DNA of 53,111 nt from Yersinia thracica (GCF_902170565.1 NZ_CABHXX010000022.1:1-53111); one strand, 5' to 3'; shown: positions 18,262 to 26,457, counted from the first letter of the stretch. A program made the numbers and translations. The notes: generated by a model not told the origin, from the sequence alone.

Positions 18262-18408
18262 TCAACAAGAAATCGCTGATATTCATACTTTTTATGTGGT
18301 TATATCCGCTATTTAGAATATGAAACTTTACTTAACTGACATTCACATGAAATCGGTTGAACCAGGTCCCCTGTATGGGGTTATTGAGATCATAAAGGTA
18401 TTAGCTTA

Positions 18409-18591
18409 ATGATTACTATAGAAAACTTGATTCAACACTTACCAACGGATGGTCGAACTGTAATTCATAGTGAAAAAGGTAACATAATAAGTATTGCACA
18501 ATTAAGACCGGATCAATTTATAGCAACGCTGCCAGCCTTTATCGAGATGGCAAAAAGAGCGGGGTATATCATTACAATCCCTGATATTTAA
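18409..18591 (+). CDS. Small hypothetical phage protein
   Basis: 60 residues. ATG 18409 follows AAAGGT. The product has alternating beta and helical segments and no recognised motif. It lies in the early-to-late transition region, where lambdoid phages keep many short nin-like genes. Confidence 0.5.
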   Translation: MITIENLIQHLPTDGRTVIHSEKGNIISIAQLRPDQFIATLPAFIEMAKRAGYIITIPDI

Positions 18592-18664
18592 CGGTATAAT
18601 AACCAAGTCAGCCTGAACAACTGACAACCTAAGTTGTTGTTGTGTCATCACCCTTGGGGGCAAG

Positions 18665-19258
18665 ATGGCACAACTTTCATTTATCAAATCTGGCAATGAG
18701 ACACTGACACCGGCCACACCCGATGTTAGGGATTTTCTGCATTATAAAGTCAAGCTGGGGGCTATTCTCACCGCTGATTTTAAGCAGGTTCGCAATCCAA
18801 AGTTTCACCGTAAATACTTCTCTTTATTGAATCTGGGTTTTGATTACTGGACACCCTCCGGTGGCACCATATCGCCTGAAGAAAAGAAACTGGTGCGCGG
18901 CTATGTAAACTATTTGGCAGAATATGCCGGTCATAGCGATACGCTGGAAGAATTAGCCCGTCAGTACCTCGATACCCTGGCAGAACAGCGGGCCGACCGT
19001 GTAACCCTGCTTAAATCTTTTGATGCTTTTCGCCGCTGGACAACCATTCAAGCCGGTTATTACGCCATTATTCAAATGCCAGATGGCTCGCAATTTAAAG
19101 AGCCTAAATCGATCTCTTTTGCCTCGATGGACGATACCGAATTCTCCGAACTCTACAAAGCCACTCTTGATGTGCTCTGGCAATTCATCTTGAACAAAAC
19201 CTTTAGTACGCCAGCTGCCGCAGAAAACGCAGCTAGCCAGCTATTAAGTTATGCGTAG
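18665..19258 (+). CDS. DUF1367 phage protein
   Basis: 197 residues, ATG after TTGGGGGCAAG. The pattern KFHRKYFSLLNLGFDYWTP and the YYAIIQMPDGSQFKEPKSISFASMD stretch fit DUF1367 (PF07105), a family found in the nin-like region of lambdoid phages just before DUF1364 and Q. Molecular function is not established. The next gene follows after eight bases. Confidence 0.85.
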   Translation: MAQLSFIKSGNETLTPATPDVRDFLHYKVKLGAILTADFKQVRNPKFHRKYFSLLNLGFDYWTPSGGTISPEEKKLVRGYVNYLAEYAGHSDTLEELARQYLDTLAEQRADRVTLLKSFDAFRRWTTIQAGYYAIIQMPDGSQFKEPKSISFASMDDTEFSELYKATLDVLWQFILNKTFSTPAAAENAASQLLSYA

Positions 19259-19266
19259 GGGGATTT

Positions 19267-19551
19267 GTGGCTAATTTACGCAAAGAGGCAAGGGGCCGTG
19301 AGTGTCAAATAAGAATCCCCGGCATATGCAATGGCAACTCTGAAACCGTGGTTCTGGCTCATTACCGGCTAGCGGGAACCTGTGGCACCGCCATTAAACC
19401 ACCTGATGAGCAGGGGGCTTGGGGATGCTGTGCATGTCACGACGAGTGTGACCGGCGCACCCGTTTAATTGATAGTGACACCGCCCGTCTGTATCACGCA
19501 GAGGGCGTTATGCGCACACAGTATATTTTACGAAAGGAAGGGAAGTTATGA
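19267..19551 (+). CDS. DUF1364 (YbcO-like) putative nuclease
   Basis: 94 residues from GTG 19267. Cysteines at CQIRIPGIC and WGCCACHDECDRR, plus the HYRLAG histidine, fit the zinc-binding HNH-like fold of the YbcO/DUF1364 family (PF07102). A role in phage recombination or DNA processing is assumed for the family. It overlaps the start of the Q gene by four bases (ATGA). Confidence 0.85.
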   Translation: MANLRKEARGRECQIRIPGICNGNSETVVLAHYRLAGTCGTAIKPPDEQGAWGCCACHDECDRRTRLIDSDTARLYHAEGVMRTQYILRKEGKL

Positions 19552-19949
19552 GAGCCGCACCGCAAAGCCTGCCGTCAGAGCAGGAAAAACCAATGCTGGA
19601 TATTCAATATTTATTGGAGCTTTGGGGATCATGGGCCGCTAATGATAATAGCCAGGTAGATTGGCAACCTATTGCCGCAGGCTTTAAGGGGCTGCTCCCC
19701 TATACCAATAAATCACGGCCACAGTGCTGTGATGATGACGGCATTATGATTGATGGCTGTGTGGCGCGGCTGAAGAAGTATAAACCAGAAGAGTATGAGC
19801 TGGTGATTTTGCACTATGTATATGGTGTTTCACTGCGAATGATAGCTAAAAGGCGTAAGTGCTCAGATGGGACAATCAGAAAAGAGATGCAAACGGCGCA
19901 GGGGTTTATTGGTGGGTGTTTGGCTATGTTGACAGCAAGGCTTTATTAA
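19548..19949 (+). CDS. Q: Late-gene antiterminator Q
   Basis: 133 residues. The region LLELWGSWAANDN, then IAAGFKGLLPY, KSRPQCCDDDG, and a C-terminal helix-turn-helix-like MIAKRRKCSDGTIRKEMQTA matches the phage Q family PF06530 (as in phages 82 and HK-type). Q loads onto RNA polymerase at the late promoter and lets it pass terminators, which is needed here because several terminators lie inside the late operon. ATG 19548 has a strong GGAAGGGAAG site. The late promoter expected right downstream has been displaced by the opposing cassette. Confidence 0.9.
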   Translation: MRAAPQSLPSEQEKPMLDIQYLLELWGSWAANDNSQVDWQPIAAGFKGLLPYTNKSRPQCCDDDGIMIDGCVARLKKYKPEEYELVILHYVYGVSLRMIAKRRKCSDGTIRKEMQTAQGFIGGCLAMLTARLY

Positions 19950-19951
19950 TA

Positions 19952-19986
19952 AAATGAAAGATACACAAATAAAGTATCTTTCATTT
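19952..19986. terminator. Bidirectional terminator between Q and the methyltransferase cassette
   Basis: Bases 19952-19964 and 19974-19986 form a perfect 13-bp AT-rich stem with a nine-base loop. It separates convergent genes. Confidence 0.6.
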
Positions 19987-19995
19987 ATGTATCTA

Positions 19996-20874
19996 TTATG
20001 CTGCAATATTTTTACTGGAAACGGGGGTTACTTTCAAATCCCCGACAATTTTAATTTCATCGCTAACCACTAAAAGTTCAGTGCCAATCCTTTTTATTGC
20101 AGCACTATAATTTAAATTAAACTTATACTGCTTGTTTTTATTATACAGAGATTGAATCTCAGGCGCGTCATCGTATGTTAAGATCCATGGGTGAGCTATA
20201 TCACAGATCACTTTTGATAAAGTAGTATGGTCATCTGCGATATAAAAGTTAGTATATAGAGTAGAGCCTTTATTATAGTAAGGAGGGTCAATACAGAAAA
20301 GTGACTTCTCTGGGAGTGACAGATCTATCTTTTTTATAAAATCTAATGCGTCATTATTATAAATATGTATGCGATGCTTGTATTTCTCTATCCTTTTAAT
20401 TCTTTTAATTAAATTTTCTTTATGAAATCGACAATCAATTTTATAATCACTATTTTGCTGCAACCCACCAATAACACCGGCTTTTAAAATCACGCCAGAA
20501 CGATTTGTCCTATTTAAGAAAAAAGTAGAAAATCCCAAATCAAAAACTGTCACATTATCTTTATTATTCTGTATTTCGCGCTGTTTTAACCATTCGTCAA
20601 TAGTTACAGGTGTGGTGTTTATTTTCTCGATGAAATCATCTGTGTTATTTATAATGGAATGCCAGAAAGACCAAATAGATTTATCTAAATCATTTAAATG
20701 AATTTCGTGAGTATAACCATGGAATAATAACGAGAGTGCCAGTCCAGCACCTCCAGCATATGGCTCTGCATAATGACCGCCAAGCAGATCATTATTTTTT
20801 AAAATTGTAGATACCATGTCCAAGATGGATGTTTTTCCGCCAGGATACCTAAGCGGTGATGGTGTTTGAGGCAT
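19996..20874 (-). CDS. D12-class (Dam-like) N6-adenine DNA methyltransferase
   Basis: 292 residues from ATG 20874, chosen because AAGGA lies eight bases upstream and conserved sequence begins at once; a longer frame to 21042 overlaps the upstream gene. Motifs: RYPGGK (9-14), the SAM-binding EPYAGGAG (37-44), FLNRTNRSG (about 119-127) and the catalytic DPPY (196-199). It would methylate adenine in a short target sequence. It forms an operon with the ParB-fold gene upstream (86-base gap), reads against the late genes and is AT-rich, so it is an inserted accessory cassette. It may mark self DNA for a partner nuclease or protect phage DNA. Confidence 0.85.
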   Translation of the reverse strand: MPQTPSPLRYPGGKTSILDMVSTILKNNDLLGGHYAEPYAGGAGLALSLLFHGYTHEIHLNDLDKSIWSFWHSIINNTDDFIEKINTTPVTIDEWLKQREIQNNKDNVTVFDLGFSTFFLNRTNRSGVILKAGVIGGLQQNSDYKIDCRFHKENLIKRIKRIEKYKHRIHIYNNDALDFIKKIDLSLPEKSLFCIDPPYYNKGSTLYTNFYIADDHTTLSKVICDIAHPWILTYDDAPEIQSLYNKNKQYKFNLNYSAAIKRIGTELLVVSDEIKIVGDLKVTPVSSKNIAA

Positions 20875-20960
20875 GGCTACTATCCTTAAACTAAATGTAC
20901 AATTGAGGCATATTATATAGCATAAGGAAAAATTTGGCCATGCCTGAATGAATTGTGTAA

Positions 20961-22274
20961 CTATATGTTTTTTAACATAAATAATAGAATTGGTGTAATA
21001 TTGTCCCATTCCCTTTTTAGTTGTTTGGGATCGGGGTACCATCCTCCGTGAGCAAAAGCTCCTAGAGTTCTGGGTGATAGAACATTATTTTCATTTGTCT
21101 GAACACGCCTCAACGCCCCCGAAGCACTCTTCTCTTTCTTTGTCAGTGTACCTTTTATTTCATCACTCTCGAAACTTTTAAGGATTTTATCTAAAACTAA
21201 GTGTGTCAGCATTTTATCTGGAAAATTGCCAAATAACTTTTCGTAATATAAGGCATATAAATTTTCTAGAAAGGCCCTACATACTAGAGATGAAGCTAAA
21301 GTAAACTCATTACAATTAACATTCTTAAGCTCATCAAATATTCTTTTTAATATTTTATCATTTATTATGACTTTGAAATCACTTGGTACTATATAGTTCC
21401 TTGAGTCAGGGCTTGGGTTATTTCTTACATCTACTTTTTTCTTACTATCTTCTTTTTTCTTCTCGGATATTAGCGGTCTCTCTTCCCCATAAGAGATCGG
21501 TGCCACTCCTTCTTGTTGTAATTGTCTGGCATAGCTCTCCCAGTCAGATTTCTTTGATCTTGAACTGACTTTTTCATTATTGTCATCTAATAGATCGCTA
21601 ATGAATCTTTTGATAACCTTATCAAACGCGATTTGTTCGACATCAATTTTTACTTCTGGATCTGAACGGCCAGTAGTAATACCAAGAGTTTTTCTAAAAT
21701 AGGGATTTCCAAGAAAACGAGCCGCAGTAGTTAAAATTTTTGACTGCCGATCCTCTTCAGATATTAAGCCTTTAAGAGCAGCATAATCTAAAATTTTTAA
21801 AGCTAATGTATTCTCAGAAGCATTAAAGAATCGAGCTTTTTGATTTGCGTCCCAGCTTAGAAGGCCAGCACCACCTTGGGCTCCATTATGTCGTAACTCA
21901 ATCCATGTTTTTGCTTCATCTCTATCAGAAAATTTAATGCATTTTATTTTTTGGGGGATTAAAATATTACCTTTAGATAACGAATCGAAATAACTCTTTT
22001 CTCCCTCAGGGGCCAAAGCTGGGTCATTTAGCAATAGGAGTGCACAAATTCGGCGATTACCTTCTACAACAATATGATTTCCTTGTTCATTCACGATTAC
22101 GCCAGATAACTCAAGAGGACTGACTCCTCTTTCGGATATATCTTTTGCAAGAGTTTTCACTTTTTCATGTTTCACCAAGTGTGAAATTATACTATTCCTA
22201 TCTTTAATTGGTTCATGTCTCGGGTTATCTGTATCAAGATACAAATCAAGAACATTAAGCTCTATATCTTCCAT
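20961..22274 (-). CDS. ParB/sulfiredoxin-fold protein paired with the adenine methyltransferase
   Basis: 437 residues. The N-terminal 120 residues fit the ParB N-terminal fold: LDTDNPRHEPI, DISERGVSPLE, and IVVEGNRRICALLLL with the nucleotide-binding-type GNRR at 72-75. This fold in other proteins hydrolyses CTP or acts as a nuclease. The middle is charged with a Lys/Glu linker (about 270-285), and the C-terminal 150 residues form an unrecognised helical domain. Its coding strand starts after AAAGG. Co-transcription with a D12 methyltransferase suggests a modification or restriction-like module; that is inference. Confidence 0.7.
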   Translation of the reverse strand: MEDIELNVLDLYLDTDNPRHEPIKDRNSIISHLVKHEKVKTLAKDISERGVSPLELSGVIVNEQGNHIVVEGNRRICALLLLNDPALAPEGEKSYFDSLSKGNILIPQKIKCIKFSDRDEAKTWIELRHNGAQGGAGLLSWDANQKARFFNASENTLALKILDYAALKGLISEEDRQSKILTTAARFLGNPYFRKTLGITTGRSDPEVKIDVEQIAFDKVIKRFISDLLDDNNEKVSSRSKKSDWESYARQLQQEGVAPISYGEERPLISEKKKEDSKKKVDVRNNPSPDSRNYIVPSDFKVIINDKILKRIFDELKNVNCNEFTLASSLVCRAFLENLYALYYEKLFGNFPDKMLTHLVLDKILKSFESDEIKGTLTKKEKSASGALRRVQTNENNVLSPRTLGAFAHGGWYPDPKQLKREWDNITPILLFMLKNI

Positions 22275-22320
22275 TAGCTCAGCCTTTTAGACTTAAGAGA
22301 GATTTATCTTTCGTAATAAC

Positions 22321-22349
22321 ATCTTACAAAAATGCTAACGCGTACGCAA
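22321..22349 (-). promoter_or_regulatory. Promoter of the ParB-methyltransferase operon
   Basis: On the minus strand, TTGCGT (22349-22344) and TAAGAT (22326-22321) are separated by exactly 17 bases and lie about 47 bases before the start at 22274. This gives the cassette its own transcription independent of Q. Confidence 0.6.
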
Positions 22350-22402
22350 AAATGATTGTACTGTGATAAGAGTGGTTACTTAGTCACGTAGCTTACACAA
22401 TC

Positions 22403-22431
22403 AAAAAAAACCTCGCTTTTTGCGGGGTTTT
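22403..22431. terminator. Terminator before the lysis genes (possible Q-dependent tR')
   Basis: AAAACCTCGC (22407-22416) pairs with GCGGGGTTTT (22422-22431) around a TTTTT loop, with A-runs on the left and T-runs on the right, so it can act both ways. It lies upstream of the holin, where lambdoid phages place the terminator that Q overrides. Confidence 0.75.
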
Positions 22432-22533
22432 GTCGTTTTTGCGCCCAAATAATCTGCAATAACTATGATTATCATGTGATTGTGGCGCATTTTCTTTTCG
22501 CTTCATACCCAACCCATCAGGGAGGGGGAGATC

Positions 22534-22749
22534 ATGAAAATGAGCAATATCGCTTCTAATGCTTCCTACCTGGCGTCGGGTGGTAGTTTTATTTTTTGGG
22601 CTAAAGAGCTGATAGCTGGCTTCACCCCTGATGAGTGGACGGTAATTGGTGTGCTTGGTTCGTTATTCTTTATGGCCCTGACATTCATGCTTAATGCTGG
22701 CGTCAAGATTTGGGATCGTCGCCACGGCTATAAACCGGATGGTGAGTGA
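22534..22749 (+). CDS. Holin, phage 21 S-like
   Basis: 71 residues from ATG 22534, which follows GGGAGGGGGAG; the longer frame from 22480 has no such site. Two hydrophobic helices (about 14-30 and 36-56) separated by TPDEWTVIGVLG match the two-helix holins of phage 21 (PF04971). The start reads MKM, allowing a dual-start holin/antiholin pair as in phage 21. The holin depolarises the inner membrane and activates the SAR endolysin encoded next, which overlaps its stop codon. Confidence 0.85.
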   Translation: MKMSNIASNASYLASGGSFIFWAKELIAGFTPDEWTVIGVLGSLFFMALTFMLNAGVKIWDRRHGYKPDGE

Positions 22750-23279
22750 TGGCCTTGACCAAAAGCAAATTAAGCGCGGCTGTCCTGGCTCTGATTATGG
22801 TTGCAGCACCGGCCACCATAATTTTTGATCAGCTATTGGATGAGAAAGAGGGTAACCGGCTGGTAGCTTATCCAGATGGAAAGGGGATTTGGACTATTTG
22901 CCGTGGTGCTACTCAAGTTGATGGCAAACCGGTAGTGAAAGGGATGAAGCTGTCAGCAGACAAGTGCGCTGCGGTCAATCAGTTGGAGGCTGACAAGGCT
23001 ATTAGCTGGGTGAAGAAAAATGTCCGGGTACCGCTGACTGAACCACAGATTGCCGGTATCGCGTCGTTTTGCCCCTATAACATCGGCCCGAGTAAATGTT
23101 TTACCTCCACCTTTTACCAAAAACTCAATGCGGGCGACCGCAAAGGCGCATGCTCTGAAATCAAACGCTGGGTATATGACGGCGGTAAAGATTGCAATAT
23201 CCGCTCAAATAACTGTTATGGGCAGATAGAACGGCGTGCACAGGAAAGCGAACTGACCTGTTGGGGGCTGGATGAATAA
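22749..23279 (+). CDS. SAR endolysin (GH24 lysozyme)
   Basis: 176 residues from ATG 22749, overlapping the holin stop. An N-terminal weakly hydrophobic segment (about 9-28) is a signal-arrest-release domain. The T4-lysozyme triad is present with exact spacing: Glu34, Asp43 and Thr49 (E-8-D-5-T). Several cysteines (including Cys51, where related enzymes have Gly or Tyr) suggest disulfide control of activation, as in phage P1 or 21. It cuts peptidoglycan after release from the membrane. Confidence 0.9.
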   Translation: MALTKSKLSAAVLALIMVAAPATIIFDQLLDEKEGNRLVAYPDGKGIWTICRGATQVDGKPVVKGMKLSADKCAAVNQLEADKAISWVKKNVRVPLTEPQIAGIASFCPYNIGPSKCFTSTFYQKLNAGDRKGACSEIKRWVYDGGKDCNIRSNNCYGQIERRAQESELTCWGLDE

Positions 23280-23604
23280 GGCCATTGGAATAGTCATTGC
23301 TGTGCTGGTGGTTATTGTGTCGGCTCTGTTCTTTAACAGTTATCGACTTTCAAATGATATCCAAAAAGCGGAAAAATCGCTGAGTGATGAGCAAGCCACA
23401 AACATGGCACTGGGAAACGTCATTGATGCATACCAGGTGAATGAAGCCGCCAACCGAGCAGCTACAACCCGCCAGCTAGAGAATGAAAGGAAACTACGCA
23501 ATGAAAGTGAAGACCGGCTTAAGCGGTTTCTGGCAGCGTCGTCAGATGATGAGTGTGCTATTCAGCGCATGCCTGACGCTAGCATTAACATCCTGCGCGA
23601 GTAA
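23272..23604 (+). CDS. Rz: Inner-membrane spanin (Rz)
   Basis: 110 residues. One N-terminal membrane helix (about 4-22) is followed by a long alpha-helical periplasmic part (IQKAEKSLSDEQ to ESEDRLKRFL). Start overlaps the end of the endolysin. It pairs with the nested Rz1 lipoprotein to fuse inner and outer membranes at lysis. Family identification rests on position and architecture. Confidence 0.85.
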   Translation: MNKAIGIVIAVLVVIVSALFFNSYRLSNDIQKAEKSLSDEQATNMALGNVIDAYQVNEAANRAATTRQLENERKLRNESEDRLKRFLAASSDDECAIQRMPDASINILRE

Positions 23605-23812
23605 GTCGGTACCACGGCTGGCAGTTACCTGCCCTGTATTGCTACCGCCAGAGTCTGCATTAATTGAATGTGAAGTGCCGGAATTCGGCGGTACCACTTG
23701 GGGAGATAGTGGTCTTTATGCGCTGGCATTAAAACGCGAACTACGGATCTGTAAGGGGCGGCTCGATGATGTTATTGGCTGGCGACAGAATATTTTGAAG
23801 GAAACTCATTGA
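23501..23812 (+). CDS. Rz1: Outer-membrane spanin lipoprotein (Rz1)
   Basis: 103 residues, starting in another frame inside Rz at ATG 23501 (AAAGGA nine bases upstream). A signal sequence ends in the lipobox LTSC, giving a lipidated Cys about residue 33. The mature part begins with proline-containing sequence (VTCPVLLPPE), as in other Rz1 proteins. It extends 208 bases beyond the Rz stop, which is the overlapping rather than fully embedded arrangement. Confidence 0.8.
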   Translation: MKVKTGLSGFWQRRQMMSVLFSACLTLALTSCASKSVPRLAVTCPVLLPPESALIECEVPEFGGTTWGDSGLYALALKRELRICKGRLDDVIGWRQNILKETH

Positions 23813-23861
23813 TCAGTACCAATAATGGTAATCTTCCTTATCTCATTAGAGGGAGAAAGCT

Positions 23862-24347
23862 ATGAATTGGGAAGCTATATCAGCGTTAGGAACTTGGGCT
23901 TCAGTTATTGTGACATGTGTAGCTCTTATTTATGCCGCAAAAGCTTTGAGTACATGGAGGGAGCAGGAAAAAGTAAAAGCTAAAATGGGTTTCAAAAAAT
24001 CCCTTCTAAACTTTAGGCAGTCGTTCATATTTATGCCTGATAGATTTGACATGCAGTTGGCTGCGGCAGGTAACAGTTTGATACTTATGGGTGATGCCGC
24101 AGGTTCTGAGAAATATAATCTCATTGAATATGCGAGAGGCCTAAAAAATTTAGTTGCAACCTATGAGAACTGTAATGGGTGTTGGGTAGCGACGGAACAT
24201 CTTTTCGATGGAAAGGTAGAGAGTGAGTTATTTAATGAGCTTATCGATAGATTCAATGGCTACCTTGCTGGCAATACAACTAAAGATGAGTTTGTAAAAT
24301 TATTAATAAATCTATATTCACGTAGGTTTGTATTTGAACACAAATAA
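23862..24347 (+). CDS. Small membrane moron downstream of the lysis genes
   Basis: 161 residues. The N-terminus MNWEAISALGTWASVIVT with one membrane helix (about 7-28) is a common pattern in small enterobacterial prophage proteins; the rest is soluble. Start ATG follows AGAGGGAGAAAG. AT-rich compared with neighbours and closed by its own terminator, so probably an acquired moron. Function unknown. Confidence 0.6.
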   Translation: MNWEAISALGTWASVIVTCVALIYAAKALSTWREQEKVKAKMGFKKSLLNFRQSFIFMPDRFDMQLAAAGNSLILMGDAAGSEKYNLIEYARGLKNLVATYENCNGCWVATEHLFDGKVESELFNELIDRFNGYLAGNTTKDEFVKLLINLYSRRFVFEHK

Positions 24348-24353
24348 TGGATG

Positions 24354-24375
24354 AGCCGTTTAATCACGGCTTTTG
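24354..24375 (+). terminator. Terminator of the membrane moron
   Basis: AGCCGT (24354-24359) pairs with ACGGCT (24366-24371), then TTT. A short stem just after the stop codon at 24347. Confidence 0.55.
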
Positions 24376-24417
24376 TATATTTGGCGGTTATGTCAATATC
24401 ACTGACCACCAGCAGAA

Positions 24418-24894
24418 CTATTTTGCTTTAATAGCTAAATTTTCACATGTCATATTTGTTGAAAACAATTGGTCCACAGCTGCAAACAAGGTGAATTCCG
24501 ACATCAAAAACGCGCAAGTAGCGAAGAACCATAAAATCATCATATTTGGCCGACTTTTGGGCTGTAAAGTGTCTTTGATGCGTATAGTTAGGTCAAGTGC
24601 ACAACAAAGTATTAAAAATACGCTGATAGCGACCGTAATATTTCTAATGAGATTATCAGATGTAGGATGAATACAGGAGGCTCTAAAGCTCATTAAGAAT
24701 ACGATACTTACTACTACAAAATAACTTGCGATGCTTGCGCATGATTGAGTTATTAGTTTACTAAAGGGCCTGAAATACTCTAGGTTTATGTCTTGAATCT
24801 TCAATGTATTACCTATTGTATACGCAATTATAATATTAACTGCATTACAGATGGCATTCACTGAGTGCCATTGATAATGCGCAAGCAAAGCCAT
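24418..24894 (-). CDS. Opposing multi-helix membrane protein
   Basis: 158 residues from ATG 24894 (GGAAGGTG upstream on the coding strand). Four hydrophobic segments can be seen (about 13-30, 55-75, 88-106 and 122-146). It reads against the late operon and is AT-rich. A longer frame to 24990 runs into the leader of the next gene and is less likely. No family recognised; a superinfection-exclusion role would fit such a moron but is speculation. Confidence 0.5.
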   Translation of the reverse strand: MALLAHYQWHSVNAICNAVNIIIAYTIGNTLKIQDINLEYFRPFSKLITQSCASIASYFVVVSIVFLMSFRASCIHPTSDNLIRNITVAISVFLILCCALDLTIRIKDTLQPKSRPNMMILWFFATCAFLMSEFTLFAAVDQLFSTNMTCENLAIKAK

Positions 24895-25010
24895 CAGTAA
24901 CACCTTCCGCTCACCCTGAGCATGGTTGCTGGTGGTTTTTTTATTTAGGAAGGTGGGCGACCGCTGGTAGTTGGAGCTACTAACGGCCATTCATACCCAC
25001 AGGATCGGTC

Positions 25011-25583
25011 ATGAGTACGAACCAAGGCCCACTTGCTCTCGAGAGCAGGGTCATAATAGTTGGAACATGCAAAATGACCATAGTAAAAAATCAGAATAAA
25101 TTAGAGATAGCCTATAAATCACTCAGTTCGTTGATTGTTTACGCAAAAAATGCCAGAACCCACTCAGCAGAGCAGGTAGATGAAATTGCGGCGAGTATTA
25201 AACAGTTCGGTTGGACAAACCCAATTCTTATTGATGAACGGGGAGAGGTAATCGCGGGTCATGGTCGTTTATTGGCAGCAGAGCAGTGTGGTATTGAACA
25301 AGTTCCAACCATCACATTATCTGGGTTAACGGAGTCTGAGAAAAAAGCCTATCGTCTTGCTGACAATAAATTGCCGCTGAATGCCGGATGGGATCAGGAT
25401 CTCTTAACTTTGGAATTAAATGATTTATTGGCAGAAAATTTTGACCTTGGTCTAACCGGATTTTCGTCTGATGAAATCGATCAAATGTTGAATGTCGATT
25501 TTCTGCCTGGTAACGAAGATGATCAGGGAAAGCTCGATCACCTGGACGCCAAACTCTGCCCACACTGCGGGGGTGTTTTATGA
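25011..25583 (+). CDS. ParB-like protein with a CxxC tail, coupled to a Mom-family gene
   Basis: 190 residues from ATG 25011 (AGGA six bases upstream); ATG 25074 is an alternative. Residues 35-115 form a ParB N-terminal fold with YAKNARTHSAEQV, IAASIKQFGWTNPILID and GEVIAGHGRLLAAE (GHGR at 83-86). The extreme C-terminus is a single CPHCGG knuckle (Cys183, Cys186). Such ParB-like genes often stand next to phage DNA-modification genes. Here the frame overlaps the Mom-family start by four bases, so translation is coupled. Confidence 0.75.
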   Translation: MSTNQGPLALESRVIIVGTCKMTIVKNQNKLEIAYKSLSSLIVYAKNARTHSAEQVDEIAASIKQFGWTNPILIDERGEVIAGHGRLLAAEQCGIEQVPTITLSGLTESEKKAYRLADNKLPLNAGWDQDLLTLELNDLLAENFDLGLTGFSSDEIDQMLNVDFLPGNEDDQGKLDHLDAKLCPHCGGVL

Positions 25584-26194
25584 CAACACTCACGGTGGAT
25601 TGGGCGACTCATCAGGCGGCCAGCTTTGCATGCCTTAACTGGCATTATGCTAAAGCGGTTCCGGTCGGAAAATTAGTAAAAGTGGGTGCGTGGGAAGATG
25701 GGAAATTTATTGGCGTCGTTATTTTTAGCCGCGGCGCTAATAACCATATCGGGCAGCCATACAGTTTGCAGCAGGATCAAGTTTGCGAACTGACCCGTGT
25801 AGCATTACGCCAGCATATATCGCCAGTTAGTCAGATATTGGCTAAAGCGATTAAATTTCTTGCTGATGTTTGCCCTGGTCTGCGGCTAATCGTCTCCTAT
25901 GCAGATAAAGACCAAAATCATCATGGCGGAATTTATCAGGCCACCAATTGGATATATGAGGGGTTATTTGGGGCCGGAACGGTGGGTGCATTCATTATCA
26001 AGGGTAAGAAAACCCATCCGCGCAGTGTTTCAGCCAAAGGGGTAAAGCAAAACCTTGAATCAATCCGCCAGCATTTAGACCCCAATGCCCAAGAGTTTAA
26101 AACGTCAGGAAAGCATAAATACCTGATGCCTCTCGACAAGAAAATGAAAAAAATCCTGATGTCACGTCATAAACCCTATCCCAAGAGGGCATGA
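25580..26194 (+). CDS. Mom-family DNA modification protein (adenine methylcarbamoylation)
   Basis: 204 residues. The pattern CLNWHYAKAVPVGK, then GVVIFSRGANNHIG, ELTRVAL, LIVSYADKDQNHHGGIYQATNW and the ending KHKYLMPLD with PYPKRA matches the GNAT-fold family related to phage Mu Mom, seen next to terminase genes in many temperate phages. Mu Mom converts adenine to a methylcarbamoyl form that blocks many restriction enzymes. Whether this homologue makes the same base is not shown. It overlaps both neighbours by four bases, so the ParB-like, Mom-like and small gene form one translational unit. Confidence 0.8.
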   Translation: MTTLTVDWATHQAASFACLNWHYAKAVPVGKLVKVGAWEDGKFIGVVIFSRGANNHIGQPYSLQQDQVCELTRVALRQHISPVSQILAKAIKFLADVCPGLRLIVSYADKDQNHHGGIYQATNWIYEGLFGAGTVGAFIIKGKKTHPRSVSAKGVKQNLESIRQHLDPNAQEFKTSGKHKYLMPLDKKMKKILMSRHKPYPKRA

Positions 26195-26457
26195 CGATGG
26201 ATAAGCCGACGCTAGATAAGGTGGAGGCATTGGCAGGGCGTGGATTAACCGAACAGCAGATAGCCGACACACTAGAAATCGACATTGATAATTTAAGAAG
26301 AGATAAATCAGCAATCTCGCTTTATCGGCTGGCTGTTCGCCGGGGAAAAGCTAAAGGGATAGCGGATATATCCAATTCTCTGTTTATCAAAGCCAAGAAA
26401 GGCGACACGCGAGCCATGATTTTCTTGCTGGAGCATTTAAAACCAAAATGTGAGTAA
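26191..26457 (+). CDS. Small helical protein upstream of terminase
   Basis: 88 residues with a helix-turn-helix-like pattern (LAGRGLTEQQIADTLEIDIDNLRRD). It overlaps the Mom-like stop by four bases, and the terminase small subunit starts three bases after it. Possibly a DNA-binding accessory of packaging; function unknown. Confidence 0.65.
   Translation: MTMDKPTLDKVEALAGRGLTEQQIADTLEIDIDNLRRDKSAISLYRLAVRRGKAKGIADISNSLFIKAKKGDTRAMIFLLEHLKPKCE

Noticed and set aside
20961..21042. N-terminal extension of the D12 methyltransferase to 21042
   Set aside because: It overlaps the ParB-fold gene and lacks a ribosome-binding site; ATG 20874 has AAGGA and starts directly at conserved sequence.
24347..24670. 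107-residue plus-strand frame
   Set aside because: Antisense to the four-helix membrane gene and begins within a terminator; composition is not protein-like.
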